Of a stretch of DNA of 64,000 nt, positions 27,184 through 35,740 are shown piece by piece. Source of the DNA: Pedobacter sp. Leaf250 (GTDB taxonomy: Bacteria > Bacteroidota > Bacteroidia > Sphingobacteriales > Sphingobacteriaceae); assembly GCF_920984735.1 (NCBI RefSeq), contig NZ_CAKLBU010000007.1:179193-243192 (forward strand), given 5' to 3'. The position numbers and the translations under genes were made by a program. A model generated the notes under the pieces. The model was not told the origin of the DNA, ran no database searches, and was given only the letters and a program-made list of their open reading frames with translations. The first letter of the stretch is position 1. Every line of letters starts with the position of its first letter.

Positions 27184-28317
27184 TTAGATTTGATTTTGAA
27201 GAATTTCCTCCTCGGTAATTGGAATGATAAAATAAAATTCAGAGCCTTCATCGGGCACACTATTTACGCCAATAGTTCCACCATGGCGCTTAATAATTTC
27301 GGCGCAAATGTAAAGTCCTATCCCCAAACCATTAAACCGGTGACTGTTCTCTTCCACGCGGTAAAACTTGTCAAATATTTTATCTTGCTGCTCACTGGAA
27401 ATACCAATTCCAAAATCTTTTACTGCTAAATAAAGTTTTCCATCTTTAATATTAATGGTAACGTTTACCTGGTTGGTGCCCGGTGCATATTTAATGGCAT
27501 TGGTAATAAAATTGATAACCACTTGCTCCAAACGCATTTCATCGCCAAAAATGTTTTCGCTTGTTTTGCCAAGTTTGGTAATTTTAAAATCGGAATTGGA
27601 TTGTTGCAACATTTCTATGGCATTGTTAACCATATTATCGGCACAGAAGCTTTGCATATTAAACTTCATTTTACCACTTTCAATTTTCGAAATATCCAGC
27701 AAATCAACAATGAGTTCGTTAAGTTTTTCGAGCTGAATACTTGCCTTTTCTAAATGGTTTTGAGCCATTTCCTTGTTATCCTTATTCATGCTACGTTGCA
27801 AAAGCTGAATATAGCCTTTAACACTGGTTAATGGCGTTTTTAATTCATGGCTGGCAATGCTGATAAATTCATCCTTTTTTTGCTCGGCCTGTTTGCGGAA
27901 TTCAATTTCTTTAAGCAACTCTTCCTGTACCTCATTCAGTTTTCTGCTTTGCTCGTAAATGCGGTAAAATGTTTTTATTTTAAGTAAAAGGATGTTGATA
28001 TCAACCGGCTTGATGATATAATCCAAACCGCCACTTAAATAACCTTTTGTGATAAATTTGAGTTCAGTATTTACCGCTGATAAGAATATGATTGCTGTAT
28101 CTTTTGCCTTGCTAAATCCCGAAATTGCTTCGGCGACTTCAAAGCCGTCCATATCTGGCATTTGAACATCCAGAATTATGAGTACGTAATTGTTCTTTAA
28201 AACCTTTTTTAATGCTTCTTCTCCAGATGATGCTGTATCTACCTCAAAATTGTGAGCTTGTAATACTTTCTGTAATGAAATAAGGTTTTCAGGTCTGTCA
28301 TCAACTATAAGGATCAT
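27184..28317 (-). CDS. Receiver-histidine kinase hybrid (REC-HisKA-HATPase)
   Basis: 377 residues, soluble. An N-terminal receiver has phosphoacceptor Asp50 (YVLIILDVQMPDMDG) and Lys104 in IIKPVD; HisKA follows with His157 (FISIASHELKTPLTS), then HATPase with GLGIGLYICAEIIKRHGG. A receiver in front of a kinase usually lets one phosphorelay gate another kinase. It is the promoter-proximal gene of the minus-strand operon, 18 bases before the large hybrid kinase gene. It probably takes its input from the relay and not from a ligand. Confidence 0.93.
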   Translation of the reverse strand: MILIVDDRPENLISLQKVLQAHNFEVDTASSGEEALKKVLKNNYVLIILDVQMPDMDGFEVAEAISGFSKAKDTAIIFLSAVNTELKFITKGYLSGGLDYIIKPVDINILLLKIKTFYRIYEQSRKLNEVQEELLKEIEFRKQAEQKKDEFISIASHELKTPLTSVKGYIQLLQRSMNKDNKEMAQNHLEKASIQLEKLNELIVDLLDISKIESGKMKFNMQSFCADNMVNNAIEMLQQSNSDFKITKLGKTSENIFGDEMRLEQVVINFITNAIKYAPGTNQVNVTINIKDGKLYLAVKDFGIGISSEQQDKIFDKFYRVEENSHRFNGLGIGLYICAEIIKRHGGTIGVNSVPDEGSEFYFIIPITEEEILQNQI

Positions 28318-28484
28318 CTTTTTAAAACAAATACGAGGCTAGGATAATTTATGTTTGGCTTGGAGATAAAGTCTCTTTAACTAGATACAAACAACAAAGT
28401 TTTAAAAAGGTTTTAAGTTTTTATGGAAACTTATCTGATGAATAGCTGCAATATTCAATACGCACCAGATAACTGTGTATTTTA

Positions 28485-29321
28485 TTATAATTGACTAAAA
28501 GTATCGCCCTGTTTGATATCACCGGTTTCGAAACCTTTTTTAAACCAAAACATGCGTTGCTGTGATGTACCGTGAGTGAAAGAATCGGGTTGTACATCGC
28601 CTGTCGCCTGCTTTTGTAATTTGTCATCACCAATGGCATTGGCCGCAGTTAAAGCTTCTTCAATATCGCCAGCTTCTAATTTAAAATCTTTTAGGTTTTG
28701 AGCATGGTGCGCCCATAATCCGGCAAAGAAATCGGCTTGTAATTCTAATTTAACAGATAATCGATTGTATTCTTTTTCGCTAACCTGCCCACGGGCCTGA
28801 TCCAATTTTGCTGAAATACCTAAAAGATTTTGAACGTGATGGCCAACCTCATGGGCAATTACATACGCTTGAGCGAAATCGCCTGCGGCACCAAAGCGAT
28901 TTTTTAATTCATCATAAAATGATAAATCGATATAAACTTTTTGATCTCCTGGGCAATAAAACGGGCCTACATTTGCGCCCGCTTGACCGCAAGCCGTTTG
29001 AACAGCATCTCTGAATAACCTCAATTTTGGGTATTCATATTGTTTGCCCATCGCCTGAAATTCCTTATCCCAAACCTGTTCGGTAGATTCCAATACGCCA
29101 GACACAAATACAGCCTGTGGATCGTTTGCAGGAACACCTTGTTTAACTTCTTCAGTACCTTGCGAAGTAGGAATTTGACTCACTACACCTGATAGATCTT
29201 TCCCGAAGATTAAACCCAGTACAACAACAATAATTCCTATTCCTCCACCAAGAATAGTTTTGCCCCCGCCGCCGCTTCTTCCGTCTTCTACGTTATTACT
29301 GCCTTTACCAAACCATTGCAT
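28485..29321 (-). CDS. YpfJ-type neutral zinc metallopeptidase
   Basis: 278 residues. A short N-terminal Gly-rich stretch precedes one membrane helix (about 22-40), followed by a peptidase domain with the zinc site HEVGHH (His157, Glu158, His161). Other family marks are ACGQAGANVGPFYCPGDQKV upstream and LELQADFFAGLWAHH downstream, where the Glu is the likely third ligand. The domain should face the periplasm. Family members are poorly characterised; substrates are unknown. Confidence 0.92.
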   Translation of the reverse strand: MQWFGKGSNNVEDGRSGGGGKTILGGGIGIIVVVLGLIFGKDLSGVVSQIPTSQGTEEVKQGVPANDPQAVFVSGVLESTEQVWDKEFQAMGKQYEYPKLRLFRDAVQTACGQAGANVGPFYCPGDQKVYIDLSFYDELKNRFGAAGDFAQAYVIAHEVGHHVQNLLGISAKLDQARGQVSEKEYNRLSVKLELQADFFAGLWAHHAQNLKDFKLEAGDIEEALTAANAIGDDKLQKQATGDVQPDSFTHGTSQQRMFWFKKGFETGDIKQGDTFSQL

Positions 29322-29423
29322 AATTTTAATTTTTTAGTTTTATGGATAACCTAAATTTTGGGACAATTGTTAGACTAAATTAGAAATAATTTTCCTGATT
29401 TATTCTTTTAGGTTTTATAGCAA

Positions 29424-29450
29424 TAAAAAAGCCAGAATAAATATTCTGGC
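29424..29450 (-). terminator. Rho-independent terminator after gltX
   Basis: Hairpin GCCAGAAT / ATTCTGGC with a four-base loop; on the minus strand it is followed by a T-run. It lies 23 bases after the gltX stop. Confidence 0.85.
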
Positions 29451-29472
29451 CTTCTCAAAATTATATTTTAAA

Positions 29473-30981
29473 CTAGCTATTAAATACATTAACCGCTTTT
29501 GCGATTCTAGCTTTTGTTTCTTCTACACCTAATAATACAGCGATATCAAAAACGCCTGGCCCGAATTTACCACCTACCAGCATAATGCGGAATGGCAGCA
29601 TTAATTCACCCGGTTTAAATCCCTTTTCTTCGGCCAAGGCTTTAAAAGCAACTTCTTCGCTTGCAGCATCAGTTAAGGTTAATTTCTCTGCAAAAGCATT
29701 AAAAAATTCAGCCTTTTCAAGTGTCCATTTTGGTTTAACCGAATTGACATCATACTCAGCTGGGGATGTAAAAAAGTAGCCGCTTTGTGCCACAAAATCT
29801 GGTAGAAGCGTACAACGGTCTTTAATCATATTGATAACGATATTTAAGAAATTCTCATTTTGAACTTCAATACCGGCTTTTTGCAATACCATTTTTACGC
29901 TCGGCGCCAAACGTTCTGCACTTTGTGATTTGATCCATTCATGGTTGTACCATTTTGCTTTTTCGAAATCGAACTTTGCCCCAGCTTTACTGATTCTTTC
30001 AATTGAAAATTTTTCTTCCAGTTCCATTAACGAAAAAAGTTCCTGATCTGTTCCATTATTCCAGCCTAATAAAGCCAACATATTAACAAAAGCTTCGGGC
30101 ATAAAACCCATTTCTTTAAAACCTTTGGTTACGTCGCCAGTTTTTGGATCGGTCCAGTTCATGGCGTAAACAGGAAAACCTAAACGGTCGCCATCGCGTT
30201 TGCTTAATTTTCCATGACCATCAGGTTTTAAAATCAGTGGTAAATGTGCCCAGGCTGGCATATCAGCTTCCCATCCTAAATATTTCCATAACAAAATATG
30301 AATTGGTGCTGATGGCAACCACTCCTCACCACGGAAAGCATGAGAAATTTCCATGGCCTTATCATCAACTACGACAGCTAAATGATAGGTTGGCATTCCA
30401 TCGGCTTTAAGCAAAACCTTATCATCAACAATGGAAGTTTCGAAACTTACATCGCCACGAATCAAATCATAAAAATGAACAATTTCTTCTTCCGGAACTT
30501 TTAAACGAACCACATGCGGCGTTTTTGCAGCCAATAATTCTTCAACTTCGCTCAAGGTTAATGTTAAAGAATTGCGCATTCCCATACGTGTAGCCTGGCC
30601 GTATTGGAAGTTTGGAATTTCCTTACGTTTTGCATCCAATTCTTCTGGTGTATCAAAAGCGTAATATGCGTAACCATCATTTATCAATTGTTCGGCAAAT
30701 TTTCCATAACTGGGTTTGCGTTCACTTTGGCGGTATGGGCCATAAGCTCCCGGGTTACTCGGACTTTCATCAGGTGTTATGCCGCACCAGTTTAAACAAT
30801 CAACAATATATTGCTCAGCACCCTCTACAAATCTGTTTTGATCGGTATCTTCTACACGGAGCACAAAAGTTCCGTTATTCTTTTTTGCGAACAAATAATT
30901 AAATAATGCCGTACGAACACCACCTAAATGCAGTCCCCCGGTAGGGCTTGGGGCAAATCTGACTCTAACTTTTTTATCCAT
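29473..30981 (-). CDS. gltX: Glutamate--tRNA ligase
   Basis: 502 residues from the ATG at 30979-30981, which gives MDKKVRVRFAPSPTGGLHLG, the expected start. The frame stays open 15 codons further upstream, but that part is low-complexity intergenic sequence. Class I synthetase motifs are present: the HIGH-like HLGG in PSPTGGLHLGG and KLSKRDG as the KMSKS loop. It charges tRNA-Glu (and possibly tRNA-Gln in organisms that use the amidation pathway). No cysteine zinc cluster is seen. A terminator follows. Confidence 0.96.
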   Translation of the reverse strand: MDKKVRVRFAPSPTGGLHLGGVRTALFNYLFAKKNNGTFVLRVEDTDQNRFVEGAEQYIVDCLNWCGITPDESPSNPGAYGPYRQSERKPSYGKFAEQLINDGYAYYAFDTPEELDAKRKEIPNFQYGQATRMGMRNSLTLTLSEVEELLAAKTPHVVRLKVPEEEIVHFYDLIRGDVSFETSIVDDKVLLKADGMPTYHLAVVVDDKAMEISHAFRGEEWLPSAPIHILLWKYLGWEADMPAWAHLPLILKPDGHGKLSKRDGDRLGFPVYAMNWTDPKTGDVTKGFKEMGFMPEAFVNMLALLGWNNGTDQELFSLMELEEKFSIERISKAGAKFDFEKAKWYNHEWIKSQSAERLAPSVKMVLQKAGIEVQNENFLNIVINMIKDRCTLLPDFVAQSGYFFTSPAEYDVNSVKPKWTLEKAEFFNAFAEKLTLTDAASEEVAFKALAEEKGFKPGELMLPFRIMLVGGKFGPGVFDIAVLLGVEETKARIAKAVNVFNS

Positions 30982-31118
30982 AATGAAGCAAAGAGCAGGA
31001 AGTAAATGGCAGGGAGCAAGGTGCAATCCATGCTCAAAGCGCTATGCACTATGCTCGGCACAAAGATACAGTTTTTATGTTTTTTCCGTTTTCTTATTGT
31101 AATTTGCCTGTCTAAAGC

Positions 31119-32324
31119 ATGAACCCATATCAAAAGAAACGCCGCTGGAAGTTTTTCCTTCTCATATTTGCGATCCTAATCGGCATAGCATCAGTATTTT
31201 ACACCGATTCTTTTGTAAAGAAAATGGAACGTGAGGAAGCAAATCAATTTCAGCTTTGGGTAAAGATTACCGAGCGATCGATGCTTTTATACGACAACGA
31301 CAACTTTACTAGTGTTGTTGAGGATGTTCGTGAAAACACAAAAATGCCTGTTATAGTAGTAAATAACGATGGCACAATTTTATCTTCAAGTGGCCTCGAC
31401 AGTACAAAGACATGGTATCCGGATAATGATAAGTTGGTTTACGACAGTCTCTATTTTGTAAGAGAACTTAAAACCATGAAAAAGCAACACCGCCCGGTGG
31501 TGATGAATATTATGGGGCAGGAAAAGCTAGCTTACTACAAAGATTCATTCATTCTCACCCAGCTTCGTTATTTCCCATACATCCAAATGGGTGTGATATT
31601 TCTTTTCCTATTAACTGCTTATGCGGCGTTTAGTTCTGCCCGTAGAGATGAACAGGATCATGTTTGGGTAGGCTTGGCCAAAGAAACGGCGCATCAACTC
31701 GGTACCCCAATATCCTCACTCATGGCCTGGGTAGAGCTCATGAAATCCAAATTCGATGCAGAGGACGATCCATTAATTGCTGAAATGGAAAATGACATTA
31801 AACGTTTAGAGATTATCACCGATCGATTCTCCAAAATCGGTTCGAAACCAATTCTTGAAGACCATACCGTTTACATCGTAATTAGCGATTTTATCCGATA
31901 CTTTAAAGTGCGCACATCCGATAAGGTAAAGTTTAGCATTACGGGCGATGAACAGGTTCGGGCTTTATTAAATGTGCCTTTGTTCGATTGGGTGATTGAA
32001 AACCTGTTGAAGAATGCAGCTAACGCCATTGAAAATGAAGGGTCTATATCTGTTAATATTATCGAAAATTTAGCAAAAGAACAGGTTTTTATTGATGTTA
32101 CTGACAGTGGAAAAGGTATTCCAAGATCAAAATTTGATGCCGTTTTTCAACCTGGTTATACCACACGAAAACGCGGCTGGGGATTAGGCTTATCGCTAAC
32201 TAAACGTATTGTAGAGAATTACCACAGTGGAGAAATCTTTGTTAAAGAATCAGAAGTTGGAAAAGGAACAACATTCAGAATCATTTTAAAAAGTAGTTTA
32301 AGATATGAACCGACCACAACCTAA
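31119..32324 (+). CDS. Membrane sensor histidine kinase with AHQLGTP H-box
   Basis: 401 residues. Two membrane helices (about 11-29 and 155-173) enclose a 125-residue periplasmic sensor. The phosphoacceptor is His192 in the H-box KETAHQLGTPISSLMAW, a form found in Bacteroidota kinases. HATPase motifs follow (ENLLKNAANAI, DSGKGIP, GWGLGLSLTKRIVENYHSG). No response-regulator gene is adjacent. It overlaps the next gene by 20 bases. Its partner is unknown; PorX, an orphan regulator elsewhere in this window, is a speculative candidate. Confidence 0.93.
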   Translation: MNPYQKKRRWKFFLLIFAILIGIASVFYTDSFVKKMEREEANQFQLWVKITERSMLLYDNDNFTSVVEDVRENTKMPVIVVNNDGTILSSSGLDSTKTWYPDNDKLVYDSLYFVRELKTMKKQHRPVVMNIMGQEKLAYYKDSFILTQLRYFPYIQMGVIFLFLLTAYAAFSSARRDEQDHVWVGLAKETAHQLGTPISSLMAWVELMKSKFDAEDDPLIAEMENDIKRLEIITDRFSKIGSKPILEDHTVYIVISDFIRYFKVRTSDKVKFSITGDEQVRALLNVPLFDWVIENLLKNAANAIENEGSISVNIIENLAKEQVFIDVTDSGKGIPRSKFDAVFQPGYTTRKRGWGLGLSLTKRIVENYHSGEIFVKESEVGKGTTFRIILKSSLRYEPTTT

Positions 32325-32814
32325 CGAATATCCGATTTGGGGCGAAACCTACATCAGCAAAGTTGATGGTGATATTATTGAAATTTTAGAAGAACAGGTT
32401 TTTAGCATTCAGGCACTTTTTGAACGTAATAAAGAGAAAGAGAACTTTGCTTATGCCAAAGGTAAATGGACTTTGAAAGAAATGCTTGGCCACATTATTG
32501 ATTGCGAACGCATTTTTGTTTATCGAATGACAGCATTCGCCAGAAACGAAACGCAGCCTTTACCAGGTTTTGAAGAGGATGATTATGTTGCAAACGCCCG
32601 TTTTAGCGAGCGCAACTTCGAAGATATGATTGAAGAATTTTCAGTGCTTCGGAAGGCAAATCTATATTTTTTTAAAAGTTTGAATGAAGCAGAGTTAAAC
32701 AGAAAAGGTGTAGCATCGAACAGAGAAGTAAATGTAAAATCAATTTTATTTATAGCTGCCGGCCACATCATTCATCATCTTGGAGTTTTAAAAGAGCGTT
32801 ATCATGTGGTTTAA
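32305..32814 (+). CDS. DinB superfamily protein
   Basis: 169 residues, all-helical bundle of the DinB/YfiT type. Conserved histidines that can form the metal site occur in KEMLGHIIDCERIFVYRM and in AAGHIIHHLGVLKERY. Family members include metal-dependent thiol-S-transferases and many of unknown function. It starts within the end of the kinase gene (20-base overlap) and its last 11 bases overlap the thioesterase gene, so all three genes are translationally linked. Confidence 0.9.
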   Translation: MNRPQPNEYPIWGETYISKVDGDIIEILEEQVFSIQALFERNKEKENFAYAKGKWTLKEMLGHIIDCERIFVYRMTAFARNETQPLPGFEEDDYVANARFSERNFEDMIEEFSVLRKANLYFFKSLNEAELNRKGVASNREVNVKSILFIAAGHIIHHLGVLKERYHVV

Positions 32815-33226
32815 AAATTTTACTGTTGAAGATTTGAATGGCCGTCCGAAAAACCATATTGGTGCTTTATTGGGCATTCAATTTACCGAAATTGGCGTAG
32901 ATTTTATTGAGGGTACTATGCCTGTTGATGAAAGAACACATCAGCCTGCAGGCATTTTACATGGCGGTGCATCAGTAGTATTGGCCGAAACACTCGGAAG
33001 CATTGCATCCTACATGTTAATTGATCCTGAAAAGTATGTTGCTGTTGGCTTAGAGGTTAACGCCAATCACCTACGCCCTGTAAAAACAGGTTTGGTAAGG
33101 GGGATTTGTAAGCCCATTCATATTGGCGCTAAAACTCACATTTGGGACATTAAGATATATAACGATCGTGGTAAAATGAGTTGTGTAAGCAGGCTAACTG
33201 TTGCTGTAATCAATAAACCCACCTGA
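32804..33226 (+). CDS. Hotdog-fold thioesterase, PaaI/YdiI type
   Basis: 140 residues, single hotdog domain. The motif HQPAGILHGGASVVLAETLG is the catalytic region of PaaI/YdiI thioesterases (active Glu in LAET and HGG loop). Substrates are acyl-CoA or aryl-CoA thioesters; in some bacteria a homologue acts in menaquinone synthesis (DHNA-CoA). The ATG at 32804 overlaps the dinB-like gene by 11 bases. Confidence 0.9.
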   Translation: MWFKNFTVEDLNGRPKNHIGALLGIQFTEIGVDFIEGTMPVDERTHQPAGILHGGASVVLAETLGSIASYMLIDPEKYVAVGLEVNANHLRPVKTGLVRGICKPIHIGAKTHIWDIKIYNDRGKMSCVSRLTVAVINKPT

Positions 33227-33236
33227 TACAATACTG

Positions 33237-33284
33237 CAGATTACGCCGATTATGTAGAAAATCTGCAAGAGTAGGCGTAATCTG
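33237..33284. repeat. Inverted repeat between convergent genes
   Basis: CAGATTACGCC (33237-33247) and its exact complement (33274-33284) enclose 26 bases. It sits between the thioesterase gene and the convergent DUF6249-like gene and may act as a bidirectional terminator or be a dispersed repeat; no T-run is adjacent. Confidence 0.6.
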
Positions 33285-33306
33285 TGGGTCTTTCGATGAA
33301 AGACAA

Positions 33307-33672
33307 CTATTTTGAAGCTTCCCGATCCAACCATTTCTTTTCAATTACGTAAGAAACGATTAAGCCTAAACCCCCAAAGATGCCGATGCAACCAAAGTAA
33401 ACCGCTACCGATTGGCTGATCTCACCACTTGTCATATCGCTGCCGAAAACACCTCTCACGGTAAAAAGTGCAACCAATAATCCAAGGCCTAAACCCATAA
33501 ATAATAAACCGAACTTTAAACTTAAGAAAGGTTGTGGAGTTGCTCTTTGAACTCCTGGATCGATTCCTCTTTCGATCATGGCCATTTTTTCTTTACTTGA
33601 TAAATAGCGGATCCCGAATATCATCGCAAATGCGCCTAAGAAAAGTGAAATTGGAACTAATATACCTAGCAT
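33307..33672 (-). CDS. Small membrane protein (DUF6249-like)
   Basis: 121 residues with three predicted membrane helices (about 1-21, 52-71 and 88-108). The segment SSKEKMAMIERGIDPG is typical of the DUF6249 family found widely in Bacteroidota. Such small proteins often sit next to an ECF sigma factor gene, but none is adjacent here. Function unknown. Confidence 0.75.
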   Translation of the reverse strand: MLGILVPISLFLGAFAMIFGIRYLSSKEKMAMIERGIDPGVQRATPQPFLSLKFGLLFMGLGLGLLVALFTVRGVFGSDMTSGEISQSVAVYFGCIGIFGGLGLIVSYVIEKKWLDREASK

Positions 33673-33810
33673 GTTGTTAATATTTTAAATGTTAATATTC
33701 TATTATCTCTTTCTATTGAACCGTGTTCTGTGTATTATGACTACATGATTTTTAATCAGGTTACACCCAGCACGAAAAAAATTATTAGCTTTATTTAATC
33801 ACACCAACAT

Positions 33811-34377
33811 TTGCAGGAGAAATTAAAAAATATCGAGATATTTAATTCGCTAAGCAGTGAAGCATTAAATCTGTTGGCTGCACCTTTTAAAGTAGTGAAG
33901 CATAAAAAAGGGACTATTCTCATTCATGCAGATAAAGTAGAAACCTATTTTTACATTTTAGAAAGTGGAATTGCCAGAGCATATTCAAACGGTGAAAATG
34001 AGCAGATTACTTTTTGGTTTGGGCAAGCTGGAGATGTGTTGCTTTCTTACAACAGCTACATCAACAATAAACCTGGCTATGAAAACATCGAGCTTTTGGA
34101 AGATTCGATTTTATACCAGATCAAATTAAGCGATTTATTTAAACTTTACGACCAACATTTAGCACTTGCCAACTGGGGCCGAAAAATTGCAGAAAAAGAA
34201 TTAATTGCCACTGAAAGGAGACTGATTGACCGATTATTCAAAGATGCCAGCCAGCGATACCAGGAATTTGTTAATCAACAGCCTGAATTGGTAAAAAGGG
34301 TGGCGCTAAAACATATCGCTTCCTATCTGGGCGTAACACAGGTAACCTTAAGTAGAATAAGGGCCAGCTGTAAATAA
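33811..34377 (+). CDS. Crp/Fnr family transcriptional regulator
   Basis: 188 residues. The cyclic-nucleotide-binding-like beta-barrel covers about residues 5-125 (KKGTILIHADKVETYFYILE). The C-terminal helix-turn-helix is LKHIASYLGVTQVTLSRIR. The best start is TTG at 33811, since it places the barrel at the usual distance and no Met fits. The following SMR transporter gene begins 57 bases downstream and may be a target. Ligand unknown; Bacteroidota proteins of this type usually do not bind cAMP. Confidence 0.88.
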   Translation: MQEKLKNIEIFNSLSSEALNLLAAPFKVVKHKKGTILIHADKVETYFYILESGIARAYSNGENEQITFWFGQAGDVLLSYNSYINNKPGYENIELLEDSILYQIKLSDLFKLYDQHLALANWGRKIAEKELIATERRLIDRLFKDASQRYQEFVNQQPELVKRVALKHIASYLGVTQVTLSRIRASCK

Positions 34378-34422
34378 GTTCATTTTTTAACATTTGTAAA
34401 ATGTTGTGCAAATCGGTAATAA

Positions 34423-34430
34423 TACTTTTG
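34423..34430 (+). promoter_or_regulatory. -7 element immediately before the SMR gene
   Basis: TACTTTTG fits TAnnTTTG and ends only four bases before the ATG at 34435, so transcription would start at or very near the start codon. The -33 region has no TTTG at ideal spacing (a TTG at 34404-34406 leaves 16 bases). Confidence 0.55.
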
Positions 34431-34434
34431 CACC

Positions 34435-34755
34435 ATGAACTGGATGATCTTAATCATTGCCGGACTTTTCGAAGTCGGCTTTACTACCTGCCTTAAATTA
34501 TCGAACAATTTTTCGAATTTAAAATGGAGCGTAGCATTTTTCGTTTGCATTACTTTAAGCTTTTTATTGTTGAATAAAGCCACTCAAACATTACCCATGG
34601 GTACCGCATACGCCGTTTGGACAGGCATTGGTGCCGTGGGCACTGTAATTATCGGCATTGCTTATTTTAATGAACCTGCAACATTTTGGCGGATATTTTT
34701 TATTTGCACTTTGATTGGATCAATTGCTGGCTTAAAGTTTTTTGCGGCTCATTAG
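34435..34755 (+). CDS. SMR family transporter, SugE/Gdx-like
   Basis: 106 residues, four membrane helices. The first helix keeps the essential Glu (LIIAGLFEVGFTTCLKLS) and the third carries GTAYAVWTGIGAVGT. This combination fits the SugE/Gdx subgroup, which exports guanidinium, more than EmrE-like drug exporters, though substrate specificity is an inference. It follows a Crp-like regulator gene. A leaderless start is likely. Confidence 0.88.
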   Translation: MNWMILIIAGLFEVGFTTCLKLSNNFSNLKWSVAFFVCITLSFLLLNKATQTLPMGTAYAVWTGIGAVGTVIIGIAYFNEPATFWRIFFICTLIGSIAGLKFFAAH

Positions 34756-34799
34756 TTATCGGATGAATATTAGCCTGTTGCAGATATTCATCCAATGAT
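34756..34799. repeat. Hairpin element, copy 1
   Basis: ATCGGATGAATAT pairs with ATATTCATCCAATGAT around a 13-base loop (34771-34783). The same hairpin, again with a 13-base loop, occurs at 36228-36270 after the second sigma/anti-sigma pair. It directly follows the SMR stop and could end its transcript, but no T-run follows. Confidence 0.65.
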
Positions 34800-34815
34800 T
34801 AAAACATTTTTTTTG

Positions 34816-35055
34816 GAGCGCAATACCTGTGTAAGCAAATAACATGGTTCCCGTGTTTTGCTTTTACGCCTCTACGCTTAGCCCCCACAGGGTAATGCTT
34901 CACCCGGGGCTAATTGGGCAATTTGTACTATTTTTTACGTTTGGGCGGCCAACCCTCCGTATCTAAACCCGACTGGAGTAAAATCCTTTTTGTTGCTAGC
35001 TTGAGCGTAGCCCAAAGGCAACAAAAAGATTGAACGAAAGGCGGGACTGGAAGCC
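34816..35055 (-). repeat. Composite dispersed repeat, copy 2 (inverted)
   Basis: Reverse complement of the same ordered blocks as 11608-11869, including 23 of 24 identical bases between 34888-34911 and 11767-11790. This copy has an internal perfect 11-bp inverted repeat (CTTTTTGTTGC 34986-34996 with its complement 35018-35028) that is absent from copy 1, so the arms differ between copies while the ends are kept. Confidence 0.65.
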
Positions 35056-35158
35056 GCCAAAAGAACCAAACATTCATTTCCAGAAAATCATTTTTAACAT
35101 AGAAAATTAGTGATCTACCTGTAACCTGTGCATCTGTAATGTAGTCTTACACATAAGT

Positions 35159-35740
35159 ATGGTGCAAACGCTTACAGATTTAGAGCTGATTCAAAATGTA
35201 TTGAACGGAAATTCCGCTCAATATGCTATGTTGGTAAAACGGCATCAGCGATTTGTATTTACGCTTGCTTTAAGGTTTGCCAAGAACAGGGAAAATGCGG
35301 AGGAAATAGCTCAAGATTGCTTTATTAAAGCATACAACGCACTTGGAACCTTTAAACAAACCGCAAAATTTAGCACTTGGCTATATACCATTACCTATAC
35401 AACAGCCATGACTTTTTTGCGTAAAAAGCGATTAAATACATTATCCATTAATGATGAGGAAACTATTATTCAATTGGAAAATCATACCTCGAGCTTCAAT
35501 GCAGATGGGTATGAGCGGAGAGATAGCTATAAATATTTAAACCAGGCCATACAATTACTAATGCCTGATGATGCAGCGATTATAACCCTATTTTATCAAG
35601 GAGAGCAAAGTTTGGAAGAAATTGGCGAAGCTTTAAATATGGAACCCAATACGATCAAAGTAAAATTGCATCGGGCAAGGCACAGGCTTAAAGAAAAAAT
35701 ACAATATTTGTTACAGGATGAAGTAAAGGAGTTACTATGA
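35159..35740 (+). CDS. ECF-type RNA polymerase sigma factor
   Basis: 193 residues. Region 2 is near 20-95 (ENAEEIAQDCFIKAYNALGT, then FSTWLYTITYTTAMTFLRKK) and region 4 near 135-185 (LMPDDAAIITLFYQGEQSLE, then EPNTIKVKLHRARHRLKEKI). The start ATG is at 35159. Its end overlaps the anti-sigma gene by four bases (ATGA). It closely resembles the general Bacteroidota sigma-24-like factors; the regulon is unknown. Confidence 0.92.
   Translation: MVQTLTDLELIQNVLNGNSAQYAMLVKRHQRFVFTLALRFAKNRENAEEIAQDCFIKAYNALGTFKQTAKFSTWLYTITYTTAMTFLRKKRLNTLSINDEETIIQLENHTSSFNADGYERRDSYKYLNQAIQLLMPDDAAIITLFYQGEQSLEEIGEALNMEPNTIKVKLHRARHRLKEKIQYLLQDEVKELL

Larger units (their letters stand above)
34756..35158. other. 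Gene-free stretch: hairpin plus composite repeat copy 2
   Basis: 403 bases between the SMR gene and the sigma gene. It holds the hairpin element (34756-34799) and the second, inverted copy of the composite repeat (34816-35055). The final ~100 bases are AT-rich and probably carry the sigma-gene promoter. No protein frame is credible. Confidence 0.6.

Noticed and set aside
30982..31026. Fifteen-codon N-terminal extension of gltX
   Set aside because: The extension is low-complexity intergenic sequence; MDKKVRVRFAPSPTG is the family start.
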